The notes beneath the pieces were generated by a model. That model did no database searches. It was not told the origin of the DNA and saw nothing but the letters and a program-made list of their open reading frames with translations. A stretch of 34,660 nucleotides of DNA from JABDJL01 sp047614505 (GTDB lineage: Bacteria; Pseudomonadota; Gammaproteobacteria; Xanthomonadales; SZUA-36): positions 1 to 34,660 of the forward strand of contig JBLHGQ010000017.1 in NCBI GenBank assembly GCA_047614505.1. Direction: 5' to 3'. The position numbers and the translations under genes are program-made. Of the stretch, positions 6,223 through 15,546 are shown piece by piece. Every line of letters begins with the position of its first letter. The first letter of the stretch is position 1.

Positions 6223-7682
6223 CTTACGGAATGAGCTTGCGAATGCTTCTGGAAGGCTGGCTCCCGGATCCACCGAATATCGCGGTCGCCGGCCTTGATC
6301 TCGATTCACGATGTATAGAGCCAGGTCATGCTTTTATTGCTGTACAGGGCGCACAAGGGCATGGCCTTGACCATGTTGAAGCTGCTATTGAAAATGGTGC
6401 TGTCGCTATTATCCATGACGGTTCGCACGATGATCCTGATGTTATTGTGCCTTGCGTATCAGTTCCGGGCCTGGCGGACAAGCTGGGCGAACTGGCGTCG
6501 CGGTTTTGGGCCGCCCCTTCTGATCTGATGACCATTGCCGGAATTACCGGCACCAATGGCAAGTCATCAGTTGCACACTTTCTGGCCCAGGCTTGGCATC
6601 GATTTTACGGGGCTTCCGGAATGATCGGTACGCTCGGCTATGGGCCACTTGATGACCTGACTACAGCGAATCGCACCACCCCAGATGTATTGCGCCTCAA
6701 TGGAATATTGGCGAAATGTCTGGACTCGGGAATTGATAGGGTGGCCATGGAAGTGTCGTCGCATGCACTTGAACAGGGCCGTTGTCAGACTGTCCAGTTC
6801 GATGCATGTGTTTTTACCAATTTGAGCCGCGACCACCTCGATTATCACCTGGATATGCAGGCATACGCCGACAGTAAAAAACGTCTTTTTACTGATTTTG
6901 CACCACGATTTGCGATTATCAATCACGACGATCTTATGGGTCGGTCCTGGATAAACGAATTGGGTGGAGATACCCAGGTGCTGGGGTTTGGAATGGCTCC
7001 TGGCGCTGAACTAAGCGCGGAAATTCTTTCAGTTGACGCTGATGGAATGTATTTGAGAATGAACGGGCCTTGGGGAAATTCCGAATTTAAAACCGGATTG
7101 CTAGGCGCATTTAATGTTTCGAATTTGCTGGCCACTGCCGGGACCCTGAGTTTGCTCGGTATGAGTTGGCGGGATGTTGTACGTGAGATGGAAATGATGG
7201 AACCGGTGCCCGGGCGAATGATGAGGTTGGGCGGTGAACTCGGACAACCGGTTGTGGTAGTAGATTACGCACACACTCCTGATGCGCTTGTGCATGCGCT
7301 ACAGGCCGTCAAAAAACATTTAAGTGGCAAACTAACTTGTGTCTTTGGTTGTGGCGGTAACCGGGATCGTGGCAAGCGGCCGGAAATGGGTCGTGCAGCA
7401 GAGTCATTGGCCGACCGCCTGATCATTACCAGTGACAATCCCCGTTTTGAGTCGGTCAGTTCAATAATAAATGATGTGCTCAGTGGTCTCGAAGAACCCG
7501 CGAAGGCTTTAGTGGAGCCGGACAGGGCTGCCGCCATCACAAGGGCAATTTCCAGCTCAGGACCGGGTGATATCATTCTGGTCGCCGGCAAGGGTCACGA
7601 AACCTGGCAGGAAATCGGCGGGCAAAAACTTCCGTTTAGTGATGAAGCGGTGATCCGTACAGCTTTGGAGGCGGCCGCATGA
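6219..7682 (+). CDS. murE: UDP-N-acetylmuramoyl-L-alanyl-D-glutamate--2,6-diaminopimelate ligase MurE
   Basis: Mur ligase adding the third stem-peptide residue in the cytoplasm. The ATP-binding loop TGTNGKSS is at residues 110-117, the substrate segment NRTTPD follows at 151-156, EVSSHAL is at 178-184, and the carbamylated-lysine region is DSKKRLF (Lys220). DNPR at 406-409 is the motif that selects meso-diaminopimelate over lysine, so the peptidoglycan should be of the DAP type. At 487 residues it is full length. It overlaps both ftsI and murF by ATGA. MurE needs the D-Glu product normally supplied by MurD, whose gene is missing from this cluster. Confidence 0.97.
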   Translation: MTYGMSLRMLLEGWLPDPPNIAVAGLDLDSRCIEPGHAFIAVQGAQGHGLDHVEAAIENGAVAIIHDGSHDDPDVIVPCVSVPGLADKLGELASRFWAAPSDLMTIAGITGTNGKSSVAHFLAQAWHRFYGASGMIGTLGYGPLDDLTTANRTTPDVLRLNGILAKCLDSGIDRVAMEVSSHALEQGRCQTVQFDACVFTNLSRDHLDYHLDMQAYADSKKRLFTDFAPRFAIINHDDLMGRSWINELGGDTQVLGFGMAPGAELSAEILSVDADGMYLRMNGPWGNSEFKTGLLGAFNVSNLLATAGTLSLLGMSWRDVVREMEMMEPVPGRMMRLGGELGQPVVVVDYAHTPDALVHALQAVKKHLSGKLTCVFGCGGNRDRGKRPEMGRAAESLADRLIITSDNPRFESVSSIINDVLSGLEEPAKALVEPDRAAAITRAISSSGPGDIILVAGKGHETWQEIGGQKLPFSDEAVIRTALEAAA

Positions 7683-9028
7683 TCACCATGACGCTGCCAC
7701 AGGCTGCAAAGGTTCTTGGCTGTAAAGATGTGGGCGGTGCCACAAGTTTCAGAGGCATCACTTCGGATAGTCGCATGGTTAATGACGGCATGATGTTTGC
7801 TGCGCTCAGTGGCGATCACGTTGATGGTCATGATTTTGCCGCTGCAGCATTAAACTATGGCGCGTCATGCGTTTTGGTCAACAGGAAGCTGGATATTCCA
7901 GTTTCCCAGTTAGTTGTCCCTGATGTGCTGGCTGCTCTGGGTAAGCTGGCGGCCTGGTGGAGGGCAGAAACTGATCCAAGCGTGGTCGCAATAACCGGTA
8001 GCAACGGTAAAACGACTACTCGTGAAATGGTGACCAGGGTTTTGGAACTTGATGCAAATGTTCTTTCAACTGCCGGTAATTATAACAACGAGCTAGGCCT
8101 GCCTTTAACCCTGTTCGGACTGAATCACGAGCATCGCTACGCAGTCCTGGAGTTAGGCGCAAGTAAAGGTGGTGATATTGCCTACCTGGCCGAGATTTCA
8201 GCGCCCGATATCGCTCTCATCACTAATGTAGGGCCTGCGCACCTTCAGGGTTTTGGAAATGAAGAGGGTGTGGCGCGTGCCAAAGGTGAGTTGTACCAGG
8301 CATTGCCGCTTGATGGGACCGCGATCATTAATATTGATGAACTTTGGTGTGATGTTTGGCAGGAAATGAGCCCTGCAAAGAATTTCATCACCTTTGGCAG
8401 GAAAACAAACAGTGATATTTACCCTGAATCTACGACTCAGGGTATAGAAATAAAAACACCATCTGGAAGCTTTCCTCTAAACCTGCACCTGCCCGGTGAA
8501 CATAATCTGCACAATGCTCTGGCCGCGACCGCAGTTGCACTGGCTTTGAATATTCCGCTGGATCAGATTCGACAGGGTCTTGAAGACACTATGCCGGTAC
8601 CCGGTCGCCTGAACCTGATACGTACTGAGAATGGATGGACAGTTATAGACGATACTTACAACGCCAACCCAGCCTCTTTATATGCTGCGCTGCAGGTATT
8701 GACTCATCAGCAAGGTGAACCGTGGTTGGTGCTGGGTGACATGAAGGAGCTAGGCCATAACAGTCACAGAATGCACGCAGAAATGGGTGAGGCTGCACGA
8801 GCACTCGGTGTGAAGAGAATTTTCGCAGTGGGCGATTCCTCTATTTTTACTGTGGATGCTTTTGGCAGGGGTGGGAGTCACTTTACAGATCACAAAAGTT
8901 TGCTCAAAGCGCTCTGCTCGGAAATTAGTGCTGGAGTCACTTGCCTGGTCAAAGGTTCACGCTCGATGGGGATGGAGCAGGTGGTGCAGGCCATTACCGG
9001 CCCTATGGCAATGCGGGAGGCTGGCTAA
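7679..9028 (+). CDS. murF: UDP-N-acetylmuramoyl-tripeptide--D-alanyl-D-alanine ligase MurF
   Basis: MurF adds D-Ala-D-Ala, made by DdlB of the same operon, to complete the UDP-MurNAc-pentapeptide. Visible marks: the N-terminal domain FRGITSDSRMVNDGMMFAAL (24-43), the P-loop TGSNGKTTT at 106-114, STAGNYNNELGLPLTLF and the DDTYNANPASL motif of the C-terminal domain. Length of 449 residues is usual. Start ATG 7679 overlaps the murE stop. The stop TAA shares one base with the mraY start (TAATG). Confidence 0.97.
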   Translation: MITMTLPQAAKVLGCKDVGGATSFRGITSDSRMVNDGMMFAALSGDHVDGHDFAAAALNYGASCVLVNRKLDIPVSQLVVPDVLAALGKLAAWWRAETDPSVVAITGSNGKTTTREMVTRVLELDANVLSTAGNYNNELGLPLTLFGLNHEHRYAVLELGASKGGDIAYLAEISAPDIALITNVGPAHLQGFGNEEGVARAKGELYQALPLDGTAIINIDELWCDVWQEMSPAKNFITFGRKTNSDIYPESTTQGIEIKTPSGSFPLNLHLPGEHNLHNALAATAVALALNIPLDQIRQGLEDTMPVPGRLNLIRTENGWTVIDDTYNANPASLYAALQVLTHQQGEPWLVLGDMKELGHNSHRMHAEMGEAARALGVKRIFAVGDSSIFTVDAFGRGGSHFTDHKSLLKALCSEISAGVTCLVKGSRSMGMEQVVQAITGPMAMREAG

Positions 9029-10110
9029 TGTTACTGGAATTGTTCCAAAGGCTGGCGGAAGTAAATCCCGATTTCAGTGTTTTTGTCTACATCACCCTGC
9101 GCAGTATCCTGAGTGCGCTAACTGCGTTGGCTATTTCTTTGCTACTTGGACCGTCATTCATCCGCAAACTGGTCAAAAGGCAGATTGGCCAGCCAATCAG
9201 GGAGCTTGGACCCAAGTCACATTTTGCAAAAGCCGGCACCCCGACTATGGGTGGCGCTCTAATTCTATTTGCCATCGTGTTATCTACCCTGCTCTGGGCT
9301 GACCTTGATAACCGTTATATCTGGGTGGTTTTACTAGTGACACTGGCATTTGGCCTGATTGGCTGGGTGGACGACTATCGGAAACTCGTATTGCAAGACT
9401 CCAGGGGCCTGTCAGCAGGTTGGAAATACATGGCCCAGTCAGTCGCTGGATTGGCTGCCGCGATTTACCTTTACTCGAGTGCGCAGAGTCCCGCGGAGAC
9501 TGAACTCATATTTCCGTTTTTCAAGGATGTCGTACTACCACTGGGAATGGGTTATATCGTTATTACCTATTTCTTTATTGTAGGTTTTTCCAATGCTGTA
9601 AACCTGACTGATGGGCTGGACGGTCTGGCGATTATGCCAGCGGTATTTTTAGCAGTTGCACTGGGCATTTTCGCCTATGTCACCGGACACACTGTTTTCT
9701 CTGATTACCTGGGAATCCCACACATACCCGGGACTGGTGAATTAACCATTTTCTGCGGTGCTATGGCCGGTGCAGGACTTGGCTTTCTTTGGTTCAACAC
9801 GTATCCGGCGCAGGTATTTATGGGCGATATCGGAGCCCTGGCGATGGGTGCAGCCCTGGGCTTAATCGCAGTACTGGTTCGTCAGGAACTGGTCTTCATT
9901 CTTATGGCTGGTGTGTTCGTCATGGAAACGGTGTCTGTCATACTGCAGGTCCTGTCATTCAAGCTCACCGGTAAGCGTATTTTTAGGATGGCGCCCATTC
10001 ACCATCACTTTGAGCTTAAAGGCTGGCCAGAGCCGAGAGTGATTGTCCGGTTCTGGATAATCTCCGTCATCCTCGTGCTGGCAGGTCTGGCTACGCTGAA
10101 GATACGATGA
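9028..10110 (+). CDS. mraY: Phospho-N-acetylmuramoyl-pentapeptide-transferase MraY
   Basis: Integral membrane enzyme that transfers phospho-MurNAc-pentapeptide to undecaprenyl phosphate, making lipid I. I start it at ATG 9028, not at an upstream codon inside murF, because MLLELFQRLAEV is the family N-terminus and gives 360 residues. The marks are AGTPTMGG (69-76), the catalytic VDDYRKL with Asp115 and Asp116, NAVNLTDGLDGLA, GDIGALAMGA and the metal/uracil-binding HHHFELKGWPE; about ten membrane helices are evident. In most relatives murD comes next; here the stop overlaps ftsW directly (ATGA). Confidence 0.97.
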   Translation: MLLELFQRLAEVNPDFSVFVYITLRSILSALTALAISLLLGPSFIRKLVKRQIGQPIRELGPKSHFAKAGTPTMGGALILFAIVLSTLLWADLDNRYIWVVLLVTLAFGLIGWVDDYRKLVLQDSRGLSAGWKYMAQSVAGLAAAIYLYSSAQSPAETELIFPFFKDVVLPLGMGYIVITYFFIVGFSNAVNLTDGLDGLAIMPAVFLAVALGIFAYVTGHTVFSDYLGIPHIPGTGELTIFCGAMAGAGLGFLWFNTYPAQVFMGDIGALAMGAALGLIAVLVRQELVFILMAGVFVMETVSVILQVLSFKLTGKRIFRMAPIHHHFELKGWPEPRVIVRFWIISVILVLAGLATLKIR

Positions 10111-11306
10111 AATCACATTCTTCACATTCACAGGCACTGCGTGCAGATCGAGCAAACCACGAGGTCGCCCTGGACTTATGGTTGCTTCTACCGATTATGC
10201 TATTGGTGTCTTTGGGTCTTGTGATGGTAGGTTCAGCCTCAATTGCGATTGCTGAGAGCCAGGGGGTCAACGCAACTCATTATTTGCTCAGGCATACAAT
10301 TTATGTTTGCCTCGGAATCGGTTTGGCATCTTCATTCAGAATTATTCCTGTGGCATTTCTTGAAAGGATTTGCAGGCCAATGCTACTGCTCGCTGCGCTG
10401 CTTTTGTTGCTGGTTTTTGTACCTGGCCTGGGACATTCTGTTAATGGCAGTAGTCGCTGGATCAGATTGGGGATTGTGAACTTTCAGGTTGTAGAAGCGG
10501 CCAAGGTTATGGTCATTATTTACATGGCTGGCTACCTTGTTCGCAAGTCTGAATTAATCAGAACCCGTTTTTTTGATACCTTTAAACCCTTATTGTTGGC
10601 TGGCTTGCTGTCATTTATTTTGCTGATACAACCGGACATGGGAAGTGCAGCAGTCATTACTGCCATCATCGGCGGAATGATCTGGCTTGCTGGTGCCGCA
10701 TTGAGGCACATCATGGTTCTTATTGCTGTGACGCTGCCCGCTTTTGGCTGGGCTGCGATGGAACCTTACCGCCTTAGAAGAATCGTCAGTTTCATGGATC
10801 CCTGGGCAGACCCGTTTGATAGTGGGTTTCAGTTAACTCAGGCTCTGATCGCAGTAGGGCGGGGCGAAGTATTTGGTGTTGGTCTGGGTGCCAGTATCCA
10901 GAAACTATTTTATCTTCCGGAGGCCCATACAGATTTTATTTTTGCAGTTCTGGCTGAAGAATTCGGTCTGATTGGGGTCATTTTTGTACTCGGACTGTTT
11001 ATGTTGCTGGTGACACGAATAATGTCGATCGGCATGATGGCCCATCGCAGTGAACGTCCGTTTGCGGGAAATCTGGCATTTGGAATAGGGATTTGGATAG
11101 GCTTGCAGGCCTTGGTCAGTATCGGAGTGAATCTTGGTGTTCTGCCAACCAAAGGGCTCACATTGCCGTTAATCAGTTCGGGTGGAAGCAGTATTTTGAT
11201 GACCTTCCTCGCGCTGGGTATGGTTTTTCGAATTCGCTATGAATTGGATCGTGATGGCTTGCTTCAACCTCGAAGTCGAAGCCGTATTACCGGGTCTGAA
11301 ACATGA
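10107..11306 (+). CDS. ftsW: Peptidoglycan glycosyltransferase FtsW (SEDS family)
   Basis: SEDS glycosyltransferase that polymerises lipid II at the septum together with FtsI. The 399-residue protein has about ten membrane helices and the characteristic segments GHSVNGSSRWIRLG, QPDMGSAAVI, the PYRLRRIVSFMDPWADPFDSGFQLTQALIAVGRGE loop containing the catalytic region, LPEAHTDFIFAVLAEEFGL, and the C-terminal GLTLPLISSGGSS. Start ATG 10107 overlaps the mraY stop; the stop overlaps the murG start (ATGA). Direct contact with mraY reflects the loss of murD from this position. Confidence 0.97.
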   Translation: MKSHSSHSQALRADRANHEVALDLWLLLPIMLLVSLGLVMVGSASIAIAESQGVNATHYLLRHTIYVCLGIGLASSFRIIPVAFLERICRPMLLLAALLLLLVFVPGLGHSVNGSSRWIRLGIVNFQVVEAAKVMVIIYMAGYLVRKSELIRTRFFDTFKPLLLAGLLSFILLIQPDMGSAAVITAIIGGMIWLAGAALRHIMVLIAVTLPAFGWAAMEPYRLRRIVSFMDPWADPFDSGFQLTQALIAVGRGEVFGVGLGASIQKLFYLPEAHTDFIFAVLAEEFGLIGVIFVLGLFMLLVTRIMSIGMMAHRSERPFAGNLAFGIGIWIGLQALVSIGVNLGVLPTKGLTLPLISSGGSSILMTFLALGMVFRIRYELDRDGLLQPRSRSRITGSET

Positions 11307-12391
11307 AGCCATCTTCGCCAAGTGTGCTGATTATGGCCGGCGGAACGGGTGGGCATATTTTCCCGGGGCTGGCTGTGGCAGATCAGTTTCAAAAACTTGG
11401 CATCAAGGTTCGGTGGCTGGGTGCTGAGGGTGGTATGGAATGCCGGAAGGTCCCAGCGTATGGGATCGAGATTGATCAGGTGAGAATATCTGCAGTTAGG
11501 GGGAAAGGAGTCAAGGCCTGGCTCACTTTGCCCTTTCGCCTGGCAAAAGCAGTTTTGGATGCAAGGGCGAGCATGATTCGGAACCAACCAAGTTGTGCAC
11601 TTAGTTTTGGTGGCTATGTTGCCGGGCCGGGTGGAATTGCCGCTTGGTTACGTGGCGTACCATTGATTGTTCATGAGCAAAATCAGGTGCCTGGCATGAC
11701 TAACCGGGTACTGGCCCAAATTGCCAGACGGGTACTTCAGGCCTTTCCAGATACGTTTCCTAAACGGCTTCACGCAGTGACTTGTGGAAATCCCGTTCGA
11801 CAATCCGTGGCTGGAATGCCGGAGCCGGGAACTCGCTTCTTTCAGCGTACCGGCCGACCCAGATTGCTGGTGACTGGCGGAAGTCAGGGTGCACGTGCCT
11901 TGAACAGGATTGTACCCGAAGCGTTGAATTTACTGCCGCAAGAGCTTCAACCACAGGTATGCCACCAAACGGGTGTTGCTGACCGGCTTGAGACAGAAAA
12001 GTCATACATCGAAGCGGGCATCAAGGCAGAGGTTCACGAGTTTATCGACGGTATGGCTGATGCTTATGGCTGGGCTGACCTGGTGATTTGCAGAGCAGGT
12101 GCTTTGACCATCTCAGAATTGGCAGCCGCCGGAGTTGGTGCGATTCTTGTACCGTTTCCACATGCTGTCGATGACCACCAAACCCGTAATGCATCTTTCC
12201 TTGTGAATTCAGGTGCTGCGCAAATTGTTGCGGAAAAAAATTTGCAAGCCCAGTACCTGGCAGATCAATTACAAGCGCTGTTTCTTGACCGACCCAGGAT
12301 GTTGGAGATGGCTGTTGCAGCAAGATCGGTCGCCATCCCCAATTCTGCAGAACAGGTTATTGAAGCTTGTAGAGAGTGGGTGTCCGCATGA
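11303..12391 (+). CDS. murG: UDP-N-acetylglucosamine--N-acetylmuramyl-(pentapeptide) pyrophosphoryl-undecaprenol GlcNAc transferase MurG
   Basis: Peripheral inner-membrane GT28 enzyme that converts lipid I into lipid II. The glycine-rich N-terminal loop MAGGTGGHIFPGLAVA, the ALSFGGYVAGPGGIAAWLRGVPLIVHEQN segment, the second G-loop TGGSQGARALNRIVPEAL and the UDP-GlcNAc-binding CRAGALTISELAAAGVGAILVPFPHAVDDHQTRNA are intact. 362 residues is normal. The stop TGA (12389-12391) overlaps an ATG that opens a six-codon reading frame leading to murC. Confidence 0.97.
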   Translation: MKPSSPSVLIMAGGTGGHIFPGLAVADQFQKLGIKVRWLGAEGGMECRKVPAYGIEIDQVRISAVRGKGVKAWLTLPFRLAKAVLDARASMIRNQPSCALSFGGYVAGPGGIAAWLRGVPLIVHEQNQVPGMTNRVLAQIARRVLQAFPDTFPKRLHAVTCGNPVRQSVAGMPEPGTRFFQRTGRPRLLVTGGSQGARALNRIVPEALNLLPQELQPQVCHQTGVADRLETEKSYIEAGIKAEVHEFIDGMADAYGWADLVICRAGALTISELAAAGVGAILVPFPHAVDDHQTRNASFLVNSGAAQIVAEKNLQAQYLADQLQALFLDRPRMLEMAVAARSVAIPNSAEQVIEACREWVSA

Positions 12392-12404
12392 TAGGAGGCA
12401 GCGA

Positions 12405-13838
12405 GTGAGAGCCAGGGGAGGGCAACTTCAACCGATGCGTCGCATGCGTAAGGTGCACATGGTAGGCATCGGCGGTTCGGGAATGTGCGGCATTGCAGAA
12501 GTACTCGCCAACCAGGGCTTTGAAGTCAGTGGCTCTGACGTGCGTGAATCCAGAGCGACCAGACACCTTGATAGTCTGGGTGTGAAAATAAACTACGGTC
12601 ATGACGGCTCGCTGGTAAGCGAAGTTGATGTACTGGTTGTTTCAACTGCAATACCTGCAGATAACCCCGAAGTTCTGGCGGCCAGGAAGGCAAGAATTCC
12701 AGTTGTTCCCAGGGCTGAAATGCTTGCTGAACTCATGCGTTTTCGACGCGGTATCGCGGTTGCAGGCACTCATGGAAAAACCACCACGACCAGTCTCGCC
12801 GCAAGTTTACTGGCAGCGGGGGGTCTGGACCCGACATTTGTTATTGGCGGTGTAGTTAACGCCTGGGGGAGTAATGCTCGTCTCGGCCAGGGTGACTATC
12901 TGTTGGCAGAGGCGGATGAAAGTGACGGCTCCTTTTTGTTACTGCAACCAGTGATCGCAATCGTGACCAATATTGATCGTGATCATCTGGAAAGCTATGA
13001 AGGCAGTTTTGATAACTTGCGCAGGGCGTTCTCCGAATTTCTACAGCACCTCCCGTTCCATGGTGCGGCATTGTTATGTATTGACGATGAAGGGGTCGCT
13101 GCACTAATCCCTGAAGTGACCAGGGCGGTGGTAACTTTTGGATTATCTGAAGCCGCTGATATCCGTGCCACAGAAGTAAGGCAGGAAGGTCGCAGGATGT
13201 TCTTCAATGTCCACGTACCGGCTAGCGACTCAGTTGTGGAAGTTGTGCTTAATCTTCCCGGTGTGCATAACGTCCGGAATGCATTGGGCGCAATTGCGGT
13301 TGCATGGGAATTGGGTCTGGATCTCGAATCAGTGGTGTCCTGCCTGGAGAATTTTGAAGGTATCGGTCGTAGATTTGCTGATCTTGGTTTCCACGATATC
13401 GGTGGGCATCGAATTCAGGCAATTGAAGATTACGGTCACCATCCAACCGAGATTGAGGCGACCATGAAGGCAGCCCGGGGTGGCTGGCAGGGCCAACGCC
13501 TAGTGGTGGTTTTTCAACCGCACCGTTACAGCAGAACCCGCGACCTGTTTGATGATTTCAGCAGAGTGCTTTCTGATGCGGACGTTGTGTTGATTACTGA
13601 AGTTTACGCGGCAGGTGAAAGTGCAATTGATGGGGTGGACAGCCGCGCATTGTGTCAGTCAATTCGAGCCAGAGGTAAAGTTGATCCGGTATTTCTTGCC
13701 GGGATAAATGAGGTAATGGGTGCCCTTGAAAACTGCCTCCTTGATGATGACCTGGTTTTGTTGATGGGTGCCGGCAGTATTGAACAAATCGCTCAACAAT
13801 TGCGGGATTCCAACGGCGCAAATGGACTTACAGAATGA
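12405..13838 (+). CDS. murC: UDP-N-acetylmuramate--L-alanine ligase MurC
   Basis: First of the Mur ligases, adding L-Ala to UDP-MurNAc. I choose GTG 12405 because a perfect AGGAGG (12393-12398) sits six bases upstream; longer versions run back into murG and lack family similarity. This gives 477 residues. Marks: MRRMRKVHMVGIGGSGMCGIAEVL (11-34, Rossmann domain), the P-loop GTHGKTTT at 121-128, EADESDGSFL, and the C-terminal DYGHHPTEIEATMKAA and FQPHRYSRT. The stop overlaps the ddlB start. murB, which often lies between murC and ddlB, is absent. Confidence 0.96.
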   Translation: MRARGGQLQPMRRMRKVHMVGIGGSGMCGIAEVLANQGFEVSGSDVRESRATRHLDSLGVKINYGHDGSLVSEVDVLVVSTAIPADNPEVLAARKARIPVVPRAEMLAELMRFRRGIAVAGTHGKTTTTSLAASLLAAGGLDPTFVIGGVVNAWGSNARLGQGDYLLAEADESDGSFLLLQPVIAIVTNIDRDHLESYEGSFDNLRRAFSEFLQHLPFHGAALLCIDDEGVAALIPEVTRAVVTFGLSEAADIRATEVRQEGRRMFFNVHVPASDSVVEVVLNLPGVHNVRNALGAIAVAWELGLDLESVVSCLENFEGIGRRFADLGFHDIGGHRIQAIEDYGHHPTEIEATMKAARGGWQGQRLVVVFQPHRYSRTRDLFDDFSRVLSDADVVLITEVYAAGESAIDGVDSRALCQSIRARGKVDPVFLAGINEVMGALENCLLDDDLVLLMGAGSIEQIAQQLRDSNGANGLTE

Positions 13839-14776
13839 ACACATTGACGCCTCAGCGAATTCATAACCCGGCAGAATTTGGTTTTGTTGGTTTGCTGGTA
13901 GGGGGTGACAGCGCAGAGCGTGAAGTATCACTCGATGGTGGTGCTGCTGTTGCCCGTTCATTGGAACGCAGTGGTGTTAGGTACGAGGTGTTCGATGGTG
14001 GGCCGGCATTGATCGAGGCTATAGAAGCTGGCGGAATTGATCGTGTTTTCAACCTGATGCACGGGCCCGGCGGAGAAGATGGTGCCATACAGGGAGTATT
14101 ACAGCTGTTAAGGACTCCGGTGACCGGTTCGAGCCTGCTGGGATCGGCACTGAGCATGGATAAAGTGCGTTCCAAATTATTGCTCAAGCAGCAGGGAATT
14201 TCGACCACAGAATTTGAACTGGTCGGTCCACACGACCGCGATTATGGAAATGTATCTGAACGTTTTGGTTTTCCAATGTTTGTGAAGCCATGCGGCCTTG
14301 GTTCAAGTATTGGTGTCTCAAAGGCTCAAAATGAACTTGAATTATCCGAAGCGATAGATCTGGCACGTCATTATGGCGATGAAGTACTGGTAGAGCCGGC
14401 AGTGGTTGGTGAAGAATATTTTGCCGGCATTTTGGGAAACTGTGCACTTCCTTTAATTCGAATTGAGACACCGCGTGAATTTTATGACTACGAAGCCAAA
14501 TATAATTCTGATGAGACAAAATATTTCTGTCCCGCCGGGCTTGATGAAGATCTGGAACTGAGCCTGCGGCAACAATCGCTGCAGGCTTTCGAAATCTTGC
14601 AGGCCTCGGGATGGGGCAGAGTAGACTTTATTCTGGACCAGAATAATAAGCCGTGGTTTCTGGAGGTAAACACCATTCCAGGAATGACAGATCACAGCCT
14701 GGTTCCACAGGCAGCAGCAGAAATGGGAATCAATTTTGATGAGTTGGTCTGGCGGATTCTGGAGACCAGCCTGTGA
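13835..14776 (+). CDS. ddlB: D-alanine--D-alanine ligase DdlB
   Basis: ATP-grasp enzyme joining two D-alanines for MurF. Typical segments: LVGGDSAEREVSLDGGAAVARSL near the N-terminus, HGPGGEDGAIQGVLQLLRTPVTGSSLLGSALSMDKVRSK (about residues 76-115), the ATP-grasp lysine region FPMFVKPCGLGSSIGVSK, EYFAGILG, and the metal-binding GWGRVDFILDQNNKPWFLEVNTIPGMTDHSLVPQAA. 313 residues is usual. ATG 13835 overlaps the murC stop and the stop overlaps the GTG of ftsQ. Confidence 0.97.
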   Translation: MNTLTPQRIHNPAEFGFVGLLVGGDSAEREVSLDGGAAVARSLERSGVRYEVFDGGPALIEAIEAGGIDRVFNLMHGPGGEDGAIQGVLQLLRTPVTGSSLLGSALSMDKVRSKLLLKQQGISTTEFELVGPHDRDYGNVSERFGFPMFVKPCGLGSSIGVSKAQNELELSEAIDLARHYGDEVLVEPAVVGEEYFAGILGNCALPLIRIETPREFYDYEAKYNSDETKYFCPAGLDEDLELSLRQQSLQAFEILQASGWGRVDFILDQNNKPWFLEVNTIPGMTDHSLVPQAAAEMGINFDELVWRILETSL

Positions 14777-15546
14777 ATCGTGTCACTATAATTGGGTCAC
14801 TCAAATATTCACGGGGATACAGTCAGGACCTGCTGGCTATACTGTTCATGTGCCTGTTAGCTGCTGGTGGCGCCATCTGGGTGGCGATGGGTATGGTCAC
14901 TGCGGAGCAATGGCCGGTGCGTTGGCTTGAAGTTGACGGTGCTTTTGAAAGGGTGAGTGCAGAGCAGATAAGGGCCAGTCTTATACCAGCGACATCCGGT
15001 AGTTATTTCACGGTGAACCTGGGAAAAATAAGACAGGCGGCATATCGACAGCCGTGGGTTGAAACTGCCACGGTGCAGAAATCCTGGCCTGATACGGTTC
15101 ACGTAGAAATTAAGGAATTTACCCCCGTTGCACACTGGATTGGGGACTATCTGATCTCCTCAAACGGCACTTCATTTGAAGTGGCTGGTGCTGCAGGAAT
15201 ACAAGGTCTGCCACGTCTGAATGGCCCACCTGAACAGTTGGATCTTGTATTCGCCAATTGGCATAAATTTAATGATGAATTACTGCGGGCCGGGCTGGAA
15301 GTGGGGTTGATTCGGCTCGAACCACGTGGCTCGTGGTTTTTGCAATTAAGTAACGGTACCGAAGTACAAATCGGCCGCGAAGACCCCTATAAAAGGCTTC
15401 AACGTCTGGTAGGGAGTTGGGCCGGACTAATGCATGGCAAAGACATGGCTCCCATGGCCGTGGATCTTCGCTACACAAACGGATTTGCAGTGCGATGGCC
15501 AAAACCACCAGACAGGTTTGCGGGGACTTATGGTAAAGAAAACTGA
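14773..15546 (+). CDS. ftsQ: Cell division protein FtsQ
   Basis: Bitopic divisome protein that binds FtsL and FtsB. It has a cytoplasmic N-terminus, one membrane helix (about residues 18-42, LLAILFMCLLAAGGAIWVAMGMV), a POTRA domain (LEVDGAFERVSAEQIRASLI ... WVETATVQKSWPDTVHVEIKEFTPVAHW) and a beta domain with SNGTEVQIGREDPYKRLQRL. Length is 257 residues. It starts with GTG 14773 overlapping the ddlB stop (GTGA), and its 3' end overlaps ftsA by 17 bases. Confidence 0.94.
   Translation: MNRVTIIGSLKYSRGYSQDLLAILFMCLLAAGGAIWVAMGMVTAEQWPVRWLEVDGAFERVSAEQIRASLIPATSGSYFTVNLGKIRQAAYRQPWVETATVQKSWPDTVHVEIKEFTPVAHWIGDYLISSNGTSFEVAGAAGIQGLPRLNGPPEQLDLVFANWHKFNDELLRAGLEVGLIRLEPRGSWFLQLSNGTEVQIGREDPYKRLQRLVGSWAGLMHGKDMAPMAVDLRYTNGFAVRWPKPPDRFAGTYGKEN

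Noticed and set aside
8856..9302. 148-codon forward frame across the murF-mraY junction
   Set aside because: It is an out-of-frame shadow of two well-identified genes.
12213..12404. In-frame upstream extension of murC
   Set aside because: It lies within murG in another frame; the AGGAGG before GTG 12405 and the family N-terminus fix the start.
15434..15529. In-frame upstream extension of ftsA
   Set aside because: It lies within ftsQ and is unlike FtsA N-termini, which begin just before GLDIGTSK.
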